Shown here piece after piece: positions 1-8,111 of a stretch of DNA of 32,490 bases (within the stretch, counting starts at the first letter, position 1; every line of letters starts with the position of its first letter). Below the pieces are notes generated by a model, which worked only from the letters and a program-made list of their open reading frames with translations, was not told where the DNA came from and ran no database searches. This DNA is from Verrucomicrobiales bacterium (lineage in GTDB: Bacteria; Verrucomicrobiota; Verrucomicrobiia; Verrucomicrobiales; V1-33): positions 1 to 32,490 of the forward strand of contig JAGNEJ010000057.1 of the NCBI GenBank assembly GCA_018003315.1, in the 5' to 3' direction. Both the position numbers and the translations under genes were made by a program.

Positions 1-132
1 GCGCAACGTGCGGTCATCCGTGGAAAAGCCCAGCGGCTCCACCAAATGCAGCCGGACGCCCGCAGCCAGACACAGCCGGCCCACATTGCCAGTGTTCGGC
101 GGAATTTCCGGCTCCATTAAAACGACGTGCAT
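1..132 (-). CDS. trmL: tRNA (cytidine(34)-2'-O)-methyltransferase, N-terminal 44 residues (cut by window edge)
   Basis: Reading leftward from an ATG at 132, the first residues are [19 protein letters not shown], followed by [17 protein letters not shown]. This is the typical start of SPOUT-family TrmL/YibK, which 2'-O-methylates the wobble base of tRNA-Leu isoacceptors. The P-x-N-T-G-N-x-x-R segment is the conserved N-terminal motif of the family; the C-terminal SAM-binding knot lies outside the window. A second in-frame ATG directly upstream (133-135) could be the true start. The gene is divergent from yebC. The family call is firm for the visible part, but the full length cannot be judged. 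Confidence 0.85.
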   Translation of the reverse strand, partial: MHVVLMEPEIPPNTGNVGRLCLAAGVRLHLVEPLGFSTDDRTLR

Positions 133-703
133 CATGGCCGGATTACGCCGCCGCCTGTTGATCCGCAACCGCAGGCTCTTGGGATTCCGGGACGCGGCAG
201 TGCACCCGGCGGCGTGTCTGGCAGCAGCAGAAGAAACGGGGATCGTGTCATGGAGCCGGGAGTTTACGCCGTCCTGTCAGCCGCTGGCAAGCCGGCGTCA
301 GCTCCGTTTGTCTGGATTCCGCCAGCCGGTGCATTTTTTCCATAAATTGCTTGCGCAGACCGAACTTTCAGGAATCATTCCCGCACACGATTCTTTCGAC
401 GGGAGTTCCAGACTCCCCGCGGCCAACGCATCAAGCCGGTTTGCTTTTTGCAGGTTCGCGCAAAATCCGGAAAGGACGTGCATTCCCGACATCACTCAGT
501 TTGCCAATTGTGTCCGGAGGCCTGTGGGCAATTCTCCAAGGCGGAAAATTGATTCCACCGCGGGCCGCACGCAGTCGGCTGGCCCTTCTGAAGTCCCCTT
601 CTGGAGGCCTGCCCCCGCGGAGGTTTCCGGCAGTTCCCCACCCCCCTCTCTCAACTCTTTCAGGGCAGCCCACGCTGCCCGCCCCAACCGCTCCCCGCTT
701 CGT
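133..703. other. Intergenic stretch between trmL and yebC
   Basis: About 570 bases separate the divergent trmL and yebC starts. Open frames here give no recognisable protein on either strand; the open frame upstream of yebC has Pro/Ser/Arg-rich translation with no family resemblance. I see no tRNA, no strong hairpin and no convincing promoter. It presumably holds the promoters of both genes. Confidence 0.5.
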
Positions 704-1453
704 ATGGCTGGTCATAACAAGTGGTCCAAAGTCAAGCACATCAAGGAAAAGGTCGATGCCAAAAAGGGCAAGGTCTTCAGCAAGCTGTCCCGCGAACTGA
801 CGCTGGCCGCCAAAAGCGGCGGCGATCCTGACATGAACCCCCGGCTGCGCAGCGCCATACTTGCCGCCAAAGCCGTGAACATGCCATCCGACAACATCGA
901 ACGGGCCATCAAAAAAGGCACCGGCGAACTGGCAGGGGATGTGCTGGAGGAGGCGCTTTACGAGGGCTTTGGTCCCGGAGGAGTTGCGCTGCTGGTGGAA
1001 GTGGTCACGGACAACAAAAACCGGAGCCTCGGGGACATCCGAACCACGCTGAACAAAAACGGCGGCAGCATTGGCAGTTCCGGCAGCGTATCTTTTCTGT
1101 TCGAACGAAAGGGCGAAATCAAACTCCCGGCGGCGGCCGGCAGCGAGGATGCCATCATGGAACTGGCCATGGATGCCGGTGCGGATGATGTCGCTTCCGA
1201 CCCCGACGAACACACCATTCTCACTGCTCCTGACAAACTCTACGCGGTGTGCAGCCACCTCAAAGAAAAGGGCAGCACTCCTGAAACGGTCCGGCTGGTT
1301 TACCTGCCGCAGAACTGCATCCAAATCACCGATGCCGCCACCGCGGCCCAAGTGCTGCGGGTGTGCGATGCCCTCGACGACCTGGACGACACCCAGAACG
1401 TCTTCGGCAATTTCGACATTCCGGATGAAATCCTGGAACAACTCAACACCTGA
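704..1453 (+). CDS. yebC: YebC/PmpR-type protein (TACO1 family)
   Basis: The 249-residue product starts MAGHNKWSKVKHIKEKVDAK and continues with a K-x-F-S-K-L-S-R-E segment, D-x-N-P-R-L-R and the G-x-G-P-x-G-x-A segment (here YEGFGPGGVALLVEV). All are hallmarks of the YebC/TACO1 family. Members are described as DNA-binding regulators (PmpR) or as translation factors that help ribosomes through difficult sequences such as polyproline stretches. The length is normal (about 240-250). The ATG at 704 is chosen because the family always begins MAGHxKW; the frame stays open far upstream but is not protein-like there. No clear Shine-Dalgarno is visible. Rho follows 50 bases downstream on the same strand, so co-transcription is plausible. 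Confidence 0.95.
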   Translation: MAGHNKWSKVKHIKEKVDAKKGKVFSKLSRELTLAAKSGGDPDMNPRLRSAILAAKAVNMPSDNIERAIKKGTGELAGDVLEEALYEGFGPGGVALLVEVVTDNKNRSLGDIRTTLNKNGGSIGSSGSVSFLFERKGEIKLPAAAGSEDAIMELAMDAGADDVASDPDEHTILTAPDKLYAVCSHLKEKGSTPETVRLVYLPQNCIQITDAATAAQVLRVCDALDDLDDTQNVFGNFDIPDEILEQLNT

Positions 1454-1503
1454 TTTTTTCGATCCCGCCGCAGGCCAATCGCCGCGGCTGCAAACCCATT
1501 CCC

Positions 1504-3342
1504 ATGAGCGACACGCAACTTGAAGGGGCCACGGCCCTGGCTGAAGCCAGGTCTGAAGGCAAAAAGCCCAAAGCGGCAAAAAAGGCCGTGGCTAAAAAAG
1601 CCGCGACCAAAAAAACCGTGGCTAAAAAGGCCCCCGCCAAAAAGACCGCAGTCAAAAAAACGGCTGTCAGGAAGTCCGTGGAATCAGACTTGTCCTCCGA
1701 GCCCGCACCCGTCCGTAAAGCAAGCCGCAAAAAGGCCCCCAAAGCGGAAGTCGAACCCGTGATGGAAACCGCTCCGATGCCGATCATCGACGTTCCTGCG
1801 CCTCCGATGGAGCCGGCCTTCAGCACCCCCGCTGCGGTTCCGCCCGCGCCGCCTGCCTCCCCACCGGTTTCCGTGGAATCTTCCGGCTCCCCGACGTCCG
1901 CAGAATCTCCCCCGAATGCTGCCGCCCCGCCGTACCCGTCCCAGCGCCCTGGAGCACCTGCGGCGGTACCCTACAGCGCACCCCGACCACAAAATGGTCA
2001 ACTGTCACGCAAGGCCCGCCGGTGGGAAAAATTCAAGCGCAAAAAGCAGCTGCAGCGCGAAGCCGCCGCAGCTGGAGGAGGAGGAACTTGGACACCAGGG
2101 GAAGCGGCTGGAACCGCTCCCGCCGCGGAAGCGCCCACTGGTGACGGTCCGGAGCCAGGCCCCAGGCCGTGGCAGCAAGACCGGTTTCAGAAATCCCCCA
2201 GACCACCCAAGCCGGAACCGGTGCTGGGCCCGCCGGAGGACACTGCCGGACTGCTGGAAATTTCCCCCAAGGGATTCGGATTCCTGCGGCTGAAAGAAAA
2301 AAACTTCGCCCAGTCACCCACCGACACGTTTGTCACTCCGGAAATGGTTCGGAAATACGGACTGCGCGACGGTGTCTGGATTGACGGTGTGGTGCGGCGC
2401 AGCCATCGCGGCCCGCAACTGACCGAGTTGAAAATGGTCAATGGCTTCGCTCCGGATCAATACCGCCAGCTCCCGATTTTTGAGGAACTCACCGCGATCA
2501 ATCCCAACAAGCGCTACGTGCTCGAAACCGATGCGAAGCACCACACCACGCGGCTCGTGGACATGGTGGCACCGATCGGCCGCGGGCAGCGCGGACTGAT
2601 TGTCGCTGCGCCGCGCGCCGGAAAAACCACGTTTCTGGAGCACATGGCCCAGGCCATCCTGCACAATTACGAGTCGGTGAAACTCATCGTCCTGCTAGTG
2701 GACGAACGCCCGGAGGAAGTCACCGAATTGAGCCGCGCGCTTCCCGGAGCGGAAATCATGGCCTGCAGCAATGATCAGGACCCCAGAGCCCACATCCGCA
2801 TGGCGGAACTGGCCATCGAACGCGCCAAGCGACTTGTTGAGGCCGGTGAGCATGTTTTCATGCTGATGGATTCGATCACCCGGCTGGCCCGCGCCTTCAA
2901 CAATGTCATCCGCGGCGGCGGCAAGGCGATGTCCGGGGGCATCGACTCCAGAGCGCTGGAAATGCCCCGCAAGATTTTTGCCGCGGCCCGCAACACCCGC
3001 GAAGCCGGCTCGCTCACCATCATCGCCACCGCACTCATTGACACCAATCAGAAAGGCGATGACCTGATCTTCCAGGAATTCAAGGGAACCGGCAACATGG
3101 AACTGGTGCTCGACCGGAAAATCGCCCAGCAGTACATCTATCCCGCGGTGGACATCTTCAAATCCGGCACCCGCCGCGAGGAACTACTGCTGCCACCCTA
3201 TCAGCTCGAAAAAATCAACGTCATCCGCCGCGGGCTGGCCGGCCACAAGCCGGCGGAAGCGATGGAACGCATGCTGCATTTTCTGGACCGCTTCAAGTCC
3301 AACGCCGAGCTGCTCACGAACATCGCAACCTCGAAAGGCTAG
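1504..3342 (+). CDS. rho: Transcription termination factor Rho with long basic and proline-rich N-terminal extension
   Basis: A 612-residue Rho, against about 420 in E. coli. The conserved part spans roughly residues 249-612: an OB-fold RNA-binding domain (GLLEISPKGFGFLR), Walker A APRAGKTT (369-376), DERPEEVTE (400-408), Walker B VFMLMDSITR with D456, and the secondary RNA-binding loops around GGGKAMSGGID (471-481). It is the hexameric RNA helicase that ends transcription. Residues 20-58 are lysine/alanine repeats (KKAVAKKAATKK, KKAPAKKTAVKK) like the tails of histone H1, and residues 85-245 are Pro/Ala-rich, probably disordered. Extended N-termini occur in several phyla and add RNA affinity. 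The ATG at 1504 gives the whole basic tail. The next gene starts 66 bases downstream. Confidence 0.96.
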   Translation: MSDTQLEGATALAEARSEGKKPKAAKKAVAKKAATKKTVAKKAPAKKTAVKKTAVRKSVESDLSSEPAPVRKASRKKAPKAEVEPVMETAPMPIIDVPAPPMEPAFSTPAAVPPAPPASPPVSVESSGSPTSAESPPNAAAPPYPSQRPGAPAAVPYSAPRPQNGQLSRKARRWEKFKRKKQLQREAAAAGGGGTWTPGEAAGTAPAAEAPTGDGPEPGPRPWQQDRFQKSPRPPKPEPVLGPPEDTAGLLEISPKGFGFLRLKEKNFAQSPTDTFVTPEMVRKYGLRDGVWIDGVVRRSHRGPQLTELKMVNGFAPDQYRQLPIFEELTAINPNKRYVLETDAKHHTTRLVDMVAPIGRGQRGLIVAAPRAGKTTFLEHMAQAILHNYESVKLIVLLVDERPEEVTELSRALPGAEIMACSNDQDPRAHIRMAELAIERAKRLVEAGEHVFMLMDSITRLARAFNNVIRGGGKAMSGGIDSRALEMPRKIFAAARNTREAGSLTIIATALIDTNQKGDDLIFQEFKGTGNMELVLDRKIAQQYIYPAVDIFKSGTRREELLLPPYQLEKINVIRRGLAGHKPAEAMERMLHFLDRFKSNAELLTNIATSKG

Positions 3343-3408
3343 TCTCTTCCGGCGCTGCTCGCGCCATCATCCGCATTCCATCTGCATTCACTTCAACTCC
3401 CCCCTCCC

Positions 3409-4560
3409 TTGAACGCCGCCATTCCCGTCGAGCATACCGAGCCCATCAACGCGCAGATTCTGGCTGTTTCCGAAGACCTGGTGGGCGGGTTTGCGGAACA
3501 ACCGTTTCACGTCATTGCAGAACGCAGCGGGGTGCCGCTGGAAACCGTACTGGAACGCATCCGCGCCATGATGGAGGCCGGAGTCATCCGCCGGGTGCGC
3601 CTGACGCTGCAAAGCACCCGGCTGGCGCACGGAGCGCTCTGCGCGTGGAAAGTCGAACCGTCCAGGCTCGACGCCACCTTCGACTGGATGTTTCGCGAGG
3701 ATCCGTTCAGCGGCCATGTCGTCACCCGGTCCACCGACCGGGAAATCTCCGGCAGCGACTACCGGCTGTGGACCACGCTGAAGGTGCCGCTGGGTGAATC
3801 CCTCGAAGAGCACGCCCGTGTGTTGCAACGACTGACTGGCGCGGAAGATTGCATCCTGCTTCCGGCCAGGGGCATTTTTGCCCTCGGCGTCGGCCATGTG
3901 CGCCGCAAGTCCCTGGAACCGGGAGACCGCGCCGCCGAACCCGCCCGGATGCTCACGACCGATTCGGTGGAATTATCACCGGAGCAATGGGAAGTGGTCC
4001 TCGCGCTGAAAGAGGAACTGCTGCCAGAAGAAATTTGTGAGAACCCCTGGGCAGGCCGGGCCGCCCAATTGGGGATGAGCCGGGAGGAATTTTTCCGGAT
4101 CTGTCGGCAACTGGAGCAGAAAAATGTCCTTGGCCGCTTTTCCACGTTTCTGGAACATGTGAAACCCTCCGTCACCGGAGAGCGGGTCACGCGGTTCAAT
4201 GGACTTTTCCACTGGGCCGTGCCGCCCGGCATGGAAGAAAAGGCCGCCGGTGAAGTGGGCCGTCATACCTGCATGACCCACTGTTACTGGCGCGACGGAG
4301 GGCCGAAATTTGCCAACGTCAACATCATGGGAGTCATCCACGGACAGGAACGCGACCGGGTGCTGGCCCACAAAGCAGCCATTGACCAACACCTGGCGGA
4401 GGAAGGCATTCCGGTGACTTACACCAATGTGTTCTGGGGCGGACGCAGCGAGATCAAGCCCTCAGAAATTTCACCGAAAGTTTACCGGGCAATGCACCAA
4501 AAATGGAGCGGCATGGACAACGTTTTGCAGCCCCTGGGCAAACCAGGCAGCACCGTCTGA
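3409..4560 (+). CDS. Fused two-domain siroheme decarboxylase-like protein (AhbA/AhbB or NirDL type, Lrp/AsnC fold)
   Basis: The 383-residue protein has two similar halves. Each begins with a winged helix (about 13-62: HVIAERSGVPLETVLERI; about 188-245: AAQLGMSREEFFRICRQL) followed by an AsnC-like domain. The second half carries THCYWR (290-295), an HG pair at 311-312 and a late FWGGRSEIKPSE segment. These resemble the S-H-C-Y, H-G and R-E-K/F-K motifs of AhbB/NirH siroheme decarboxylases. Those enzymes convert siroheme to didecarboxysiroheme in alternative heme or heme d1 synthesis. Start: TTG at 3409, because the first helix aligns only if translation begins near here; no ATG lies in frame before residue 54, and an in-frame CTG at 3382 is possible. 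No other heme gene is adjacent. A pure Lrp-type regulator is the alternative. Confidence 0.62.
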   Translation: MNAAIPVEHTEPINAQILAVSEDLVGGFAEQPFHVIAERSGVPLETVLERIRAMMEAGVIRRVRLTLQSTRLAHGALCAWKVEPSRLDATFDWMFREDPFSGHVVTRSTDREISGSDYRLWTTLKVPLGESLEEHARVLQRLTGAEDCILLPARGIFALGVGHVRRKSLEPGDRAAEPARMLTTDSVELSPEQWEVVLALKEELLPEEICENPWAGRAAQLGMSREEFFRICRQLEQKNVLGRFSTFLEHVKPSVTGERVTRFNGLFHWAVPPGMEEKAAGEVGRHTCMTHCYWRDGGPKFANVNIMGVIHGQERDRVLAHKAAIDQHLAEEGIPVTYTNVFWGGRSEIKPSEISPKVYRAMHQKWSGMDNVLQPLGKPGSTV

Positions 4561-4565
4561 AATGA

Positions 4566-4601
4566 AAAACCCGCGTGCGGTCTGAAACCGACGCGGGTTT
4601 T
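4566..4601. terminator. Bidirectional intrinsic terminator between convergent genes
   Basis: AAAACCCGCGT (4566-4576) pairs perfectly with ACGCGGGTTTT (4591-4601), and CGGT/ACCG (4578-4581 with 4587-4590) extends the stem past a one-base bulge. A-run on the left and T-run on the right make it work on both strands. It sits between the stop of the siroheme-decarboxylase-like gene (4560) and that of the M29-like gene (4630). Confidence 0.85.
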
Positions 4602-4629
4602 GAGTGGGTGGATACTGTTGCCGCGGAAA

Positions 4630-5811
4630 TCACTCGCCAGCCAGGGCGTCAAGCAAATAGGCGGACGGTTGGAAGTTCTCGATGAGAATTTCCCGCTGGT
4701 CGCCGCGCTTCATGCGGACCTGGCTGATGTTGAAGTTCGGCGTTTTGTGCGGAGCGAAAAGGATGTCATCGTGAGTGGCGTTGCGGCGGTCCTTGAAGAG
4801 GTCCGGGGTCAGGTGACCGCCCAGATGGTCGTCGCGCCCGGTGGCGAGGTGACAGGTGCCGAGCACTTTTTCATCCTGAATGTCCGCTCCGGAAACCGGC
4901 AGCACCTGGGTGCCAAATCCGAGTTCTCCCAGCACGCCGGTCATCGGATCAGCCTCCAGCCTCGCATTGTGCGTGGCGATGGTCGCCTCATCTCCGGCAA
5001 TCAATTCGGCACGAATGATGCGTCCGCCTACGACCGTGAGTTTGCCGAGCGTGCCGTCCTCGTATTTCATGGGGAAATGGCCTTCCGCACCCTTTGGAAC
5101 GAAATAAACTTCTCCAGCCGGCAGGTTCGCGATGTCCGGCGTGGTGCCGCGGCACAGCCCGTGGCTTTTCTGCGCCTCCTGCCCGCCAAGTTCCATTCGG
5201 GCAGTGAGCACTTCTCCGTTTTCCAGGGTGAAATCGATCTCGATTTCATCCGCCCGGGTCATGGCCAGGCGCAGCTTTTCCGCATCGCGGCTCACATCGA
5301 GGTAACTGACCGCCAGACCGGAATTGAGGATGACCTCGTTGACCCCGTGCATGGTGGCGCCGCGGAAGTTGTATTTTTTCGCCATTTCCGTCAACGGAGC
5401 GGTGGCGCTGAATGTGGATATGCACAGGATGATGTCGTAATTCGGATAGATGTCCTGTTCCAGACTCAACTCTCGCCCGGACGGGTCCACCGCCAGGTCG
5501 GTGAGGTCCAGGTTCGATCCATAGGTCATTTCAAAGGCAAACATCTCGCCGCCAGTCATGCCGAGTTCCGCAAGCACACGGTTTTTCAGGCCAAGGAAAA
5601 AAACCTCGTAGGCCCGCCGCTGGATCGCCCATTTGGATTCCTTCAGGAATGCGAAATCCTTGATGCCGCGGGGATCGGGCAGGTCGATGAGAACGCAGAT
5701 CCGCCTGCCGCTCACCGGTTCGAACACCTCGCGCAGCAGGCGCGCAAGATCAAAGGGAGGAAAGACGCGCTTTTTCGGATCCAGTTCCAGAGGGGGAATC
5801 GTCGTAGTCAT
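4630..5811 (-). CDS. M29-like metallo-aminopeptidase family protein
   Basis: The 393-residue product has the spacing of metal ligands seen in M29 (aminopeptidase T) enzymes: E234 in AGEVYF, E296 in LGELGFG, H321 in GTCHLATG, and H347-x-D349 in THDDILF. The stretch between them (EDGTLGKLTVVGGRI) is also typical. M29 enzymes are cytosolic two-metal peptidases; the related NicX dioxygenases use the same fold, so the substrate is not certain. The start at 5811 (MTTTIPPLEL) is chosen because upstream translation is not protein-like. The upstream 185 bases (5812-5996) contain no gene and probably hold its promoter; an extended -10-like TGTATGCT lies there on the minus strand but lacks a good -35. 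Confidence 0.72.
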   Translation of the reverse strand: MTTTIPPLELDPKKRVFPPFDLARLLREVFEPVSGRRICVLIDLPDPRGIKDFAFLKESKWAIQRRAYEVFFLGLKNRVLAELGMTGGEMFAFEMTYGSNLDLTDLAVDPSGRELSLEQDIYPNYDIILCISTFSATAPLTEMAKKYNFRGATMHGVNEVILNSGLAVSYLDVSRDAEKLRLAMTRADEIEIDFTLENGEVLTARMELGGQEAQKSHGLCRGTTPDIANLPAGEVYFVPKGAEGHFPMKYEDGTLGKLTVVGGRIIRAELIAGDEATIATHNARLEADPMTGVLGELGFGTQVLPVSGADIQDEKVLGTCHLATGRDDHLGGHLTPDLFKDRRNATHDDILFAPHKTPNFNISQVRMKRGDQREILIENFQPSAYLLDALAGE

Positions 5812-5996
5812 GATTGCTTGATTGGGTTGGTGGGATGGGGGGCGTTCAGCATACACGGAATGCTTGATTTTTTCCCAGAAAATGTGCGGTGCTTTTCGCG
5901 GAGCGAGTCGCACCTGAATCGATTGACGAGAGGACACCACGACCCAGCAGTCTCCGGCCTGCAACGATGATCCTCTGAGCTGCCTGGCAACGACAT

Positions 5997-8111
5997 TCAG
6001 TCTTTGCCTGCCGACTCAAATGCCGTTGCTGCGGCCATGTCCCGCCGTTTCCACACCCTAAGCAATTCCTCTCGCGGCGCACCCTGCGCCGTCTCCCGGA
6101 GAACACCGGGCATTTCCTTCACCAGAAGCGGAAGCGGTGCGGCGGCGGCCCATTGCCTGACAAATTCCGGGCGGCTTCGGGCAATGTCCAGTGCCGCTTC
6201 CATCAGTTCGTCACTCTGCCCGGCCTGCTGGAGAATGCGTTCCATGGCATGCACAGGCAGTGGTTCGCCATGGTGCTCCTCCATGAATTCCGCACGCCGC
6301 ATGGAGTCCTGCCAAAGCATCACGGTTTCCTGACGGTTGATGGCCAGCCAGCCGAGCGACTGGCGCAGCGGAACTTCCACCCAGCGCGGTTCCAGGAGGC
6401 GATGCACCGCGAATTCCTGGCGGGAAATGTCCTCCTTGTCGGTGAAAAACAGCGCCAGCGCTCCGCGCAGGTAGTGCAGTTCGGGGTCGAGCGGCCGCAG
6501 GCGGACTGCTTCATCCAACAGGGAAATGGCCGCTTCGAGCCGGTCCCCTTCCGCTTGATCCACCTTGGGAGTTGGGAGTTCTCCTGACAGGATTTTTTTC
6601 TGTTCGGCGGCATCCTCCAACTGCAACGTCCGGGCCTGGGCAGCCAGGAGGTCCGGTTTCACACTGGCCAGCGGCGGACCGCCAAACCATTCCGCCGCCG
6701 CCAGCCAGCACCCGGCCGCAAGAATCAAGGCACCGGCGGACCGCCAGCCCAACCGTGACCATCTGTCCGCAGTAGCATTTCCCGATGTTCTTCGCAGCGC
6801 CAGCGCCAGACACAGCGCCCCCAGCCAGGCAATGCCCACCCGATGCCCCGGAACATCCAGCAATCCGTGGACTGGAACGATGGCAGCAGCGACGATGCAG
6901 GCCAGCCGGAACGGCCAGCCGGAATGCCTGCGCGCCCCGCGCCATGCCAATGTCAGGGATCCAATGACAGCGCTGGCCAGGAGCAGCGCCGAGGCGGGTC
7001 CGGCCTCCGCCGCCAGCAGCAGCCAGTCGCTTTCCGGGTGCACGCACAGACCGCTGCTGACAAAATTTCTCCGATACTGCGGAAACACATACCGGAATGC
7101 CCCGATGCCGGTCCCTGGCCACGGTTCGGACCCTATCATTTCCAGGGCATCCTTGTAAATCAACAGGCGCGTGTCCGCCGCCACATTTTCTCCCAGTGGC
7201 TCCTGGGAAGCGGTGGCATCAGCCAGCGGATCCGCCGGCGGATTTTGTGCCACCCGCTCAGCGAAATCGGAGAGCCGGGCCTTGACCTTGAAATCCGACA
7301 CGGCATACACCACCGCACCCACCGCCACGAAGCCTCCCACGCCGAGCAGGAGGCGCAGGGAGACATACCGCGTGCCCAACGCCAGAAACCACACCGAGAA
7401 CCCCGCCAGAATGAGCAGCACGCCGGCACGGCTGGAATTGTAGCCCAGTGCCGCCCACAAGCAGACCGCCAGTGTCAGGGCCGCAAGAGCGGAAACGCCG
7501 CCGCGCTTCCAGCGAATGCCCTGCAGCAGCACGCCGCACGCCAAAACCGCCCCGATGGCCAGCACGGTCGCGGAGTGGTTGCAGTTGGGAAAAAATCCGA
7601 ATGAGGGCACCCAGTCCCACGCGAACTGCCAGCCCAGTGACTGGGTGAGCATCGACACCACGGCATAGCCCGCAATGCCCAGGCAGGTCAGGAGCGCCAG
7701 GGTGTGCTGGGTCCGCTCCCCCACCCTGTGGGTCAGCACGAAAAGCGCCCCTGCCAGGAAAACGGCAAACCCTGACAAATTTTCTGCAGAGGCCTGTGGA
7801 TGTGCGGTCACCAGCGCTCCGGTGGCCACGCCGAGCGCTTCCAGTTTTATCCGCCATTCGGGCAGGCCGAACCACTGCACCGGAAGAAAGCACAGAGCGG
7901 CCAGGACCACCGCCAGCAGGCCCAGCGCGGGAAGCCACCACGGCAGCCGTGCGCTTCCGGGAAACAGCAGCATCAGCAATCCCAAGCCGATGAAAATAAC
8001 TCCGTGCGAGGCCTGCACCGGTGCCCCGGCGGAGAAGAGGGCAAACAGCGCCACCACCAGCAGGCCGATCAGCGCTGGCAGAGCGGAACGGGAATCAGAT
8101 TCATCAGGCAT
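5997..8111 (-). CDS. O-antigen ligase/polymerase-like membrane protein (Wzy_C type) with C-terminal helical tail
   Basis: A 704-residue protein with about a dozen hydrophobic segments over residues 11-470. Between two of them (about 272-365) is the large extracytoplasmic loop typical of the Wzy_C family, with TRLLIYKDALEMI, a PWPGTGIGAF segment and a HPESDWLLLAAEAG segment. FFPNCNHSATVLA near 173-185 matches the N-x-N-H motif of the family. These enzymes transfer or polymerise undecaprenyl-linked glycans in the periplasm. The C-terminal 210 residues are soluble, helical and TPR-like (DEAVRLRPLDPELHYLRGAL); a soluble tail of this kind is seen in some Wzy_C proteins. It overlaps the stop of the upstream glycosyltransferase by 8 bases, so the two are translationally linked. 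Confidence 0.8.
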   Translation of the reverse strand: MPDESDSRSALPALIGLLVVALFALFSAGAPVQASHGVIFIGLGLLMLLFPGSARLPWWLPALGLLAVVLAALCFLPVQWFGLPEWRIKLEALGVATGALVTAHPQASAENLSGFAVFLAGALFVLTHRVGERTQHTLALLTCLGIAGYAVVSMLTQSLGWQFAWDWVPSFGFFPNCNHSATVLAIGAVLACGVLLQGIRWKRGGVSALAALTLAVCLWAALGYNSSRAGVLLILAGFSVWFLALGTRYVSLRLLLGVGGFVAVGAVVYAVSDFKVKARLSDFAERVAQNPPADPLADATASQEPLGENVAADTRLLIYKDALEMIGSEPWPGTGIGAFRYVFPQYRRNFVSSGLCVHPESDWLLLAAEAGPASALLLASAVIGSLTLAWRGARRHSGWPFRLACIVAAAIVPVHGLLDVPGHRVGIAWLGALCLALALRRTSGNATADRWSRLGWRSAGALILAAGCWLAAAEWFGGPPLASVKPDLLAAQARTLQLEDAAEQKKILSGELPTPKVDQAEGDRLEAAISLLDEAVRLRPLDPELHYLRGALALFFTDKEDISRQEFAVHRLLEPRWVEVPLRQSLGWLAINRQETVMLWQDSMRRAEFMEEHHGEPLPVHAMERILQQAGQSDELMEAALDIARSRPEFVRQWAAAAPLPLLVKEMPGVLRETAQGAPREELLRVWKRRDMAAATAFESAGKD

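Noticed and set aside
8-703. Long N-terminal extension of the yebC frame
   Set aside because: The frame is open for 232 codons before MAGHNKW, but the translation has no family likeness and YebC proteins begin at MAGHxKW. High GC explains the open frame.
4600-5970. 456-codon open frame on the plus strand
   Set aside because: It lies fully opposite the M29-like gene, whose metal ligands are conserved. The plus-strand reading is unlike any protein.
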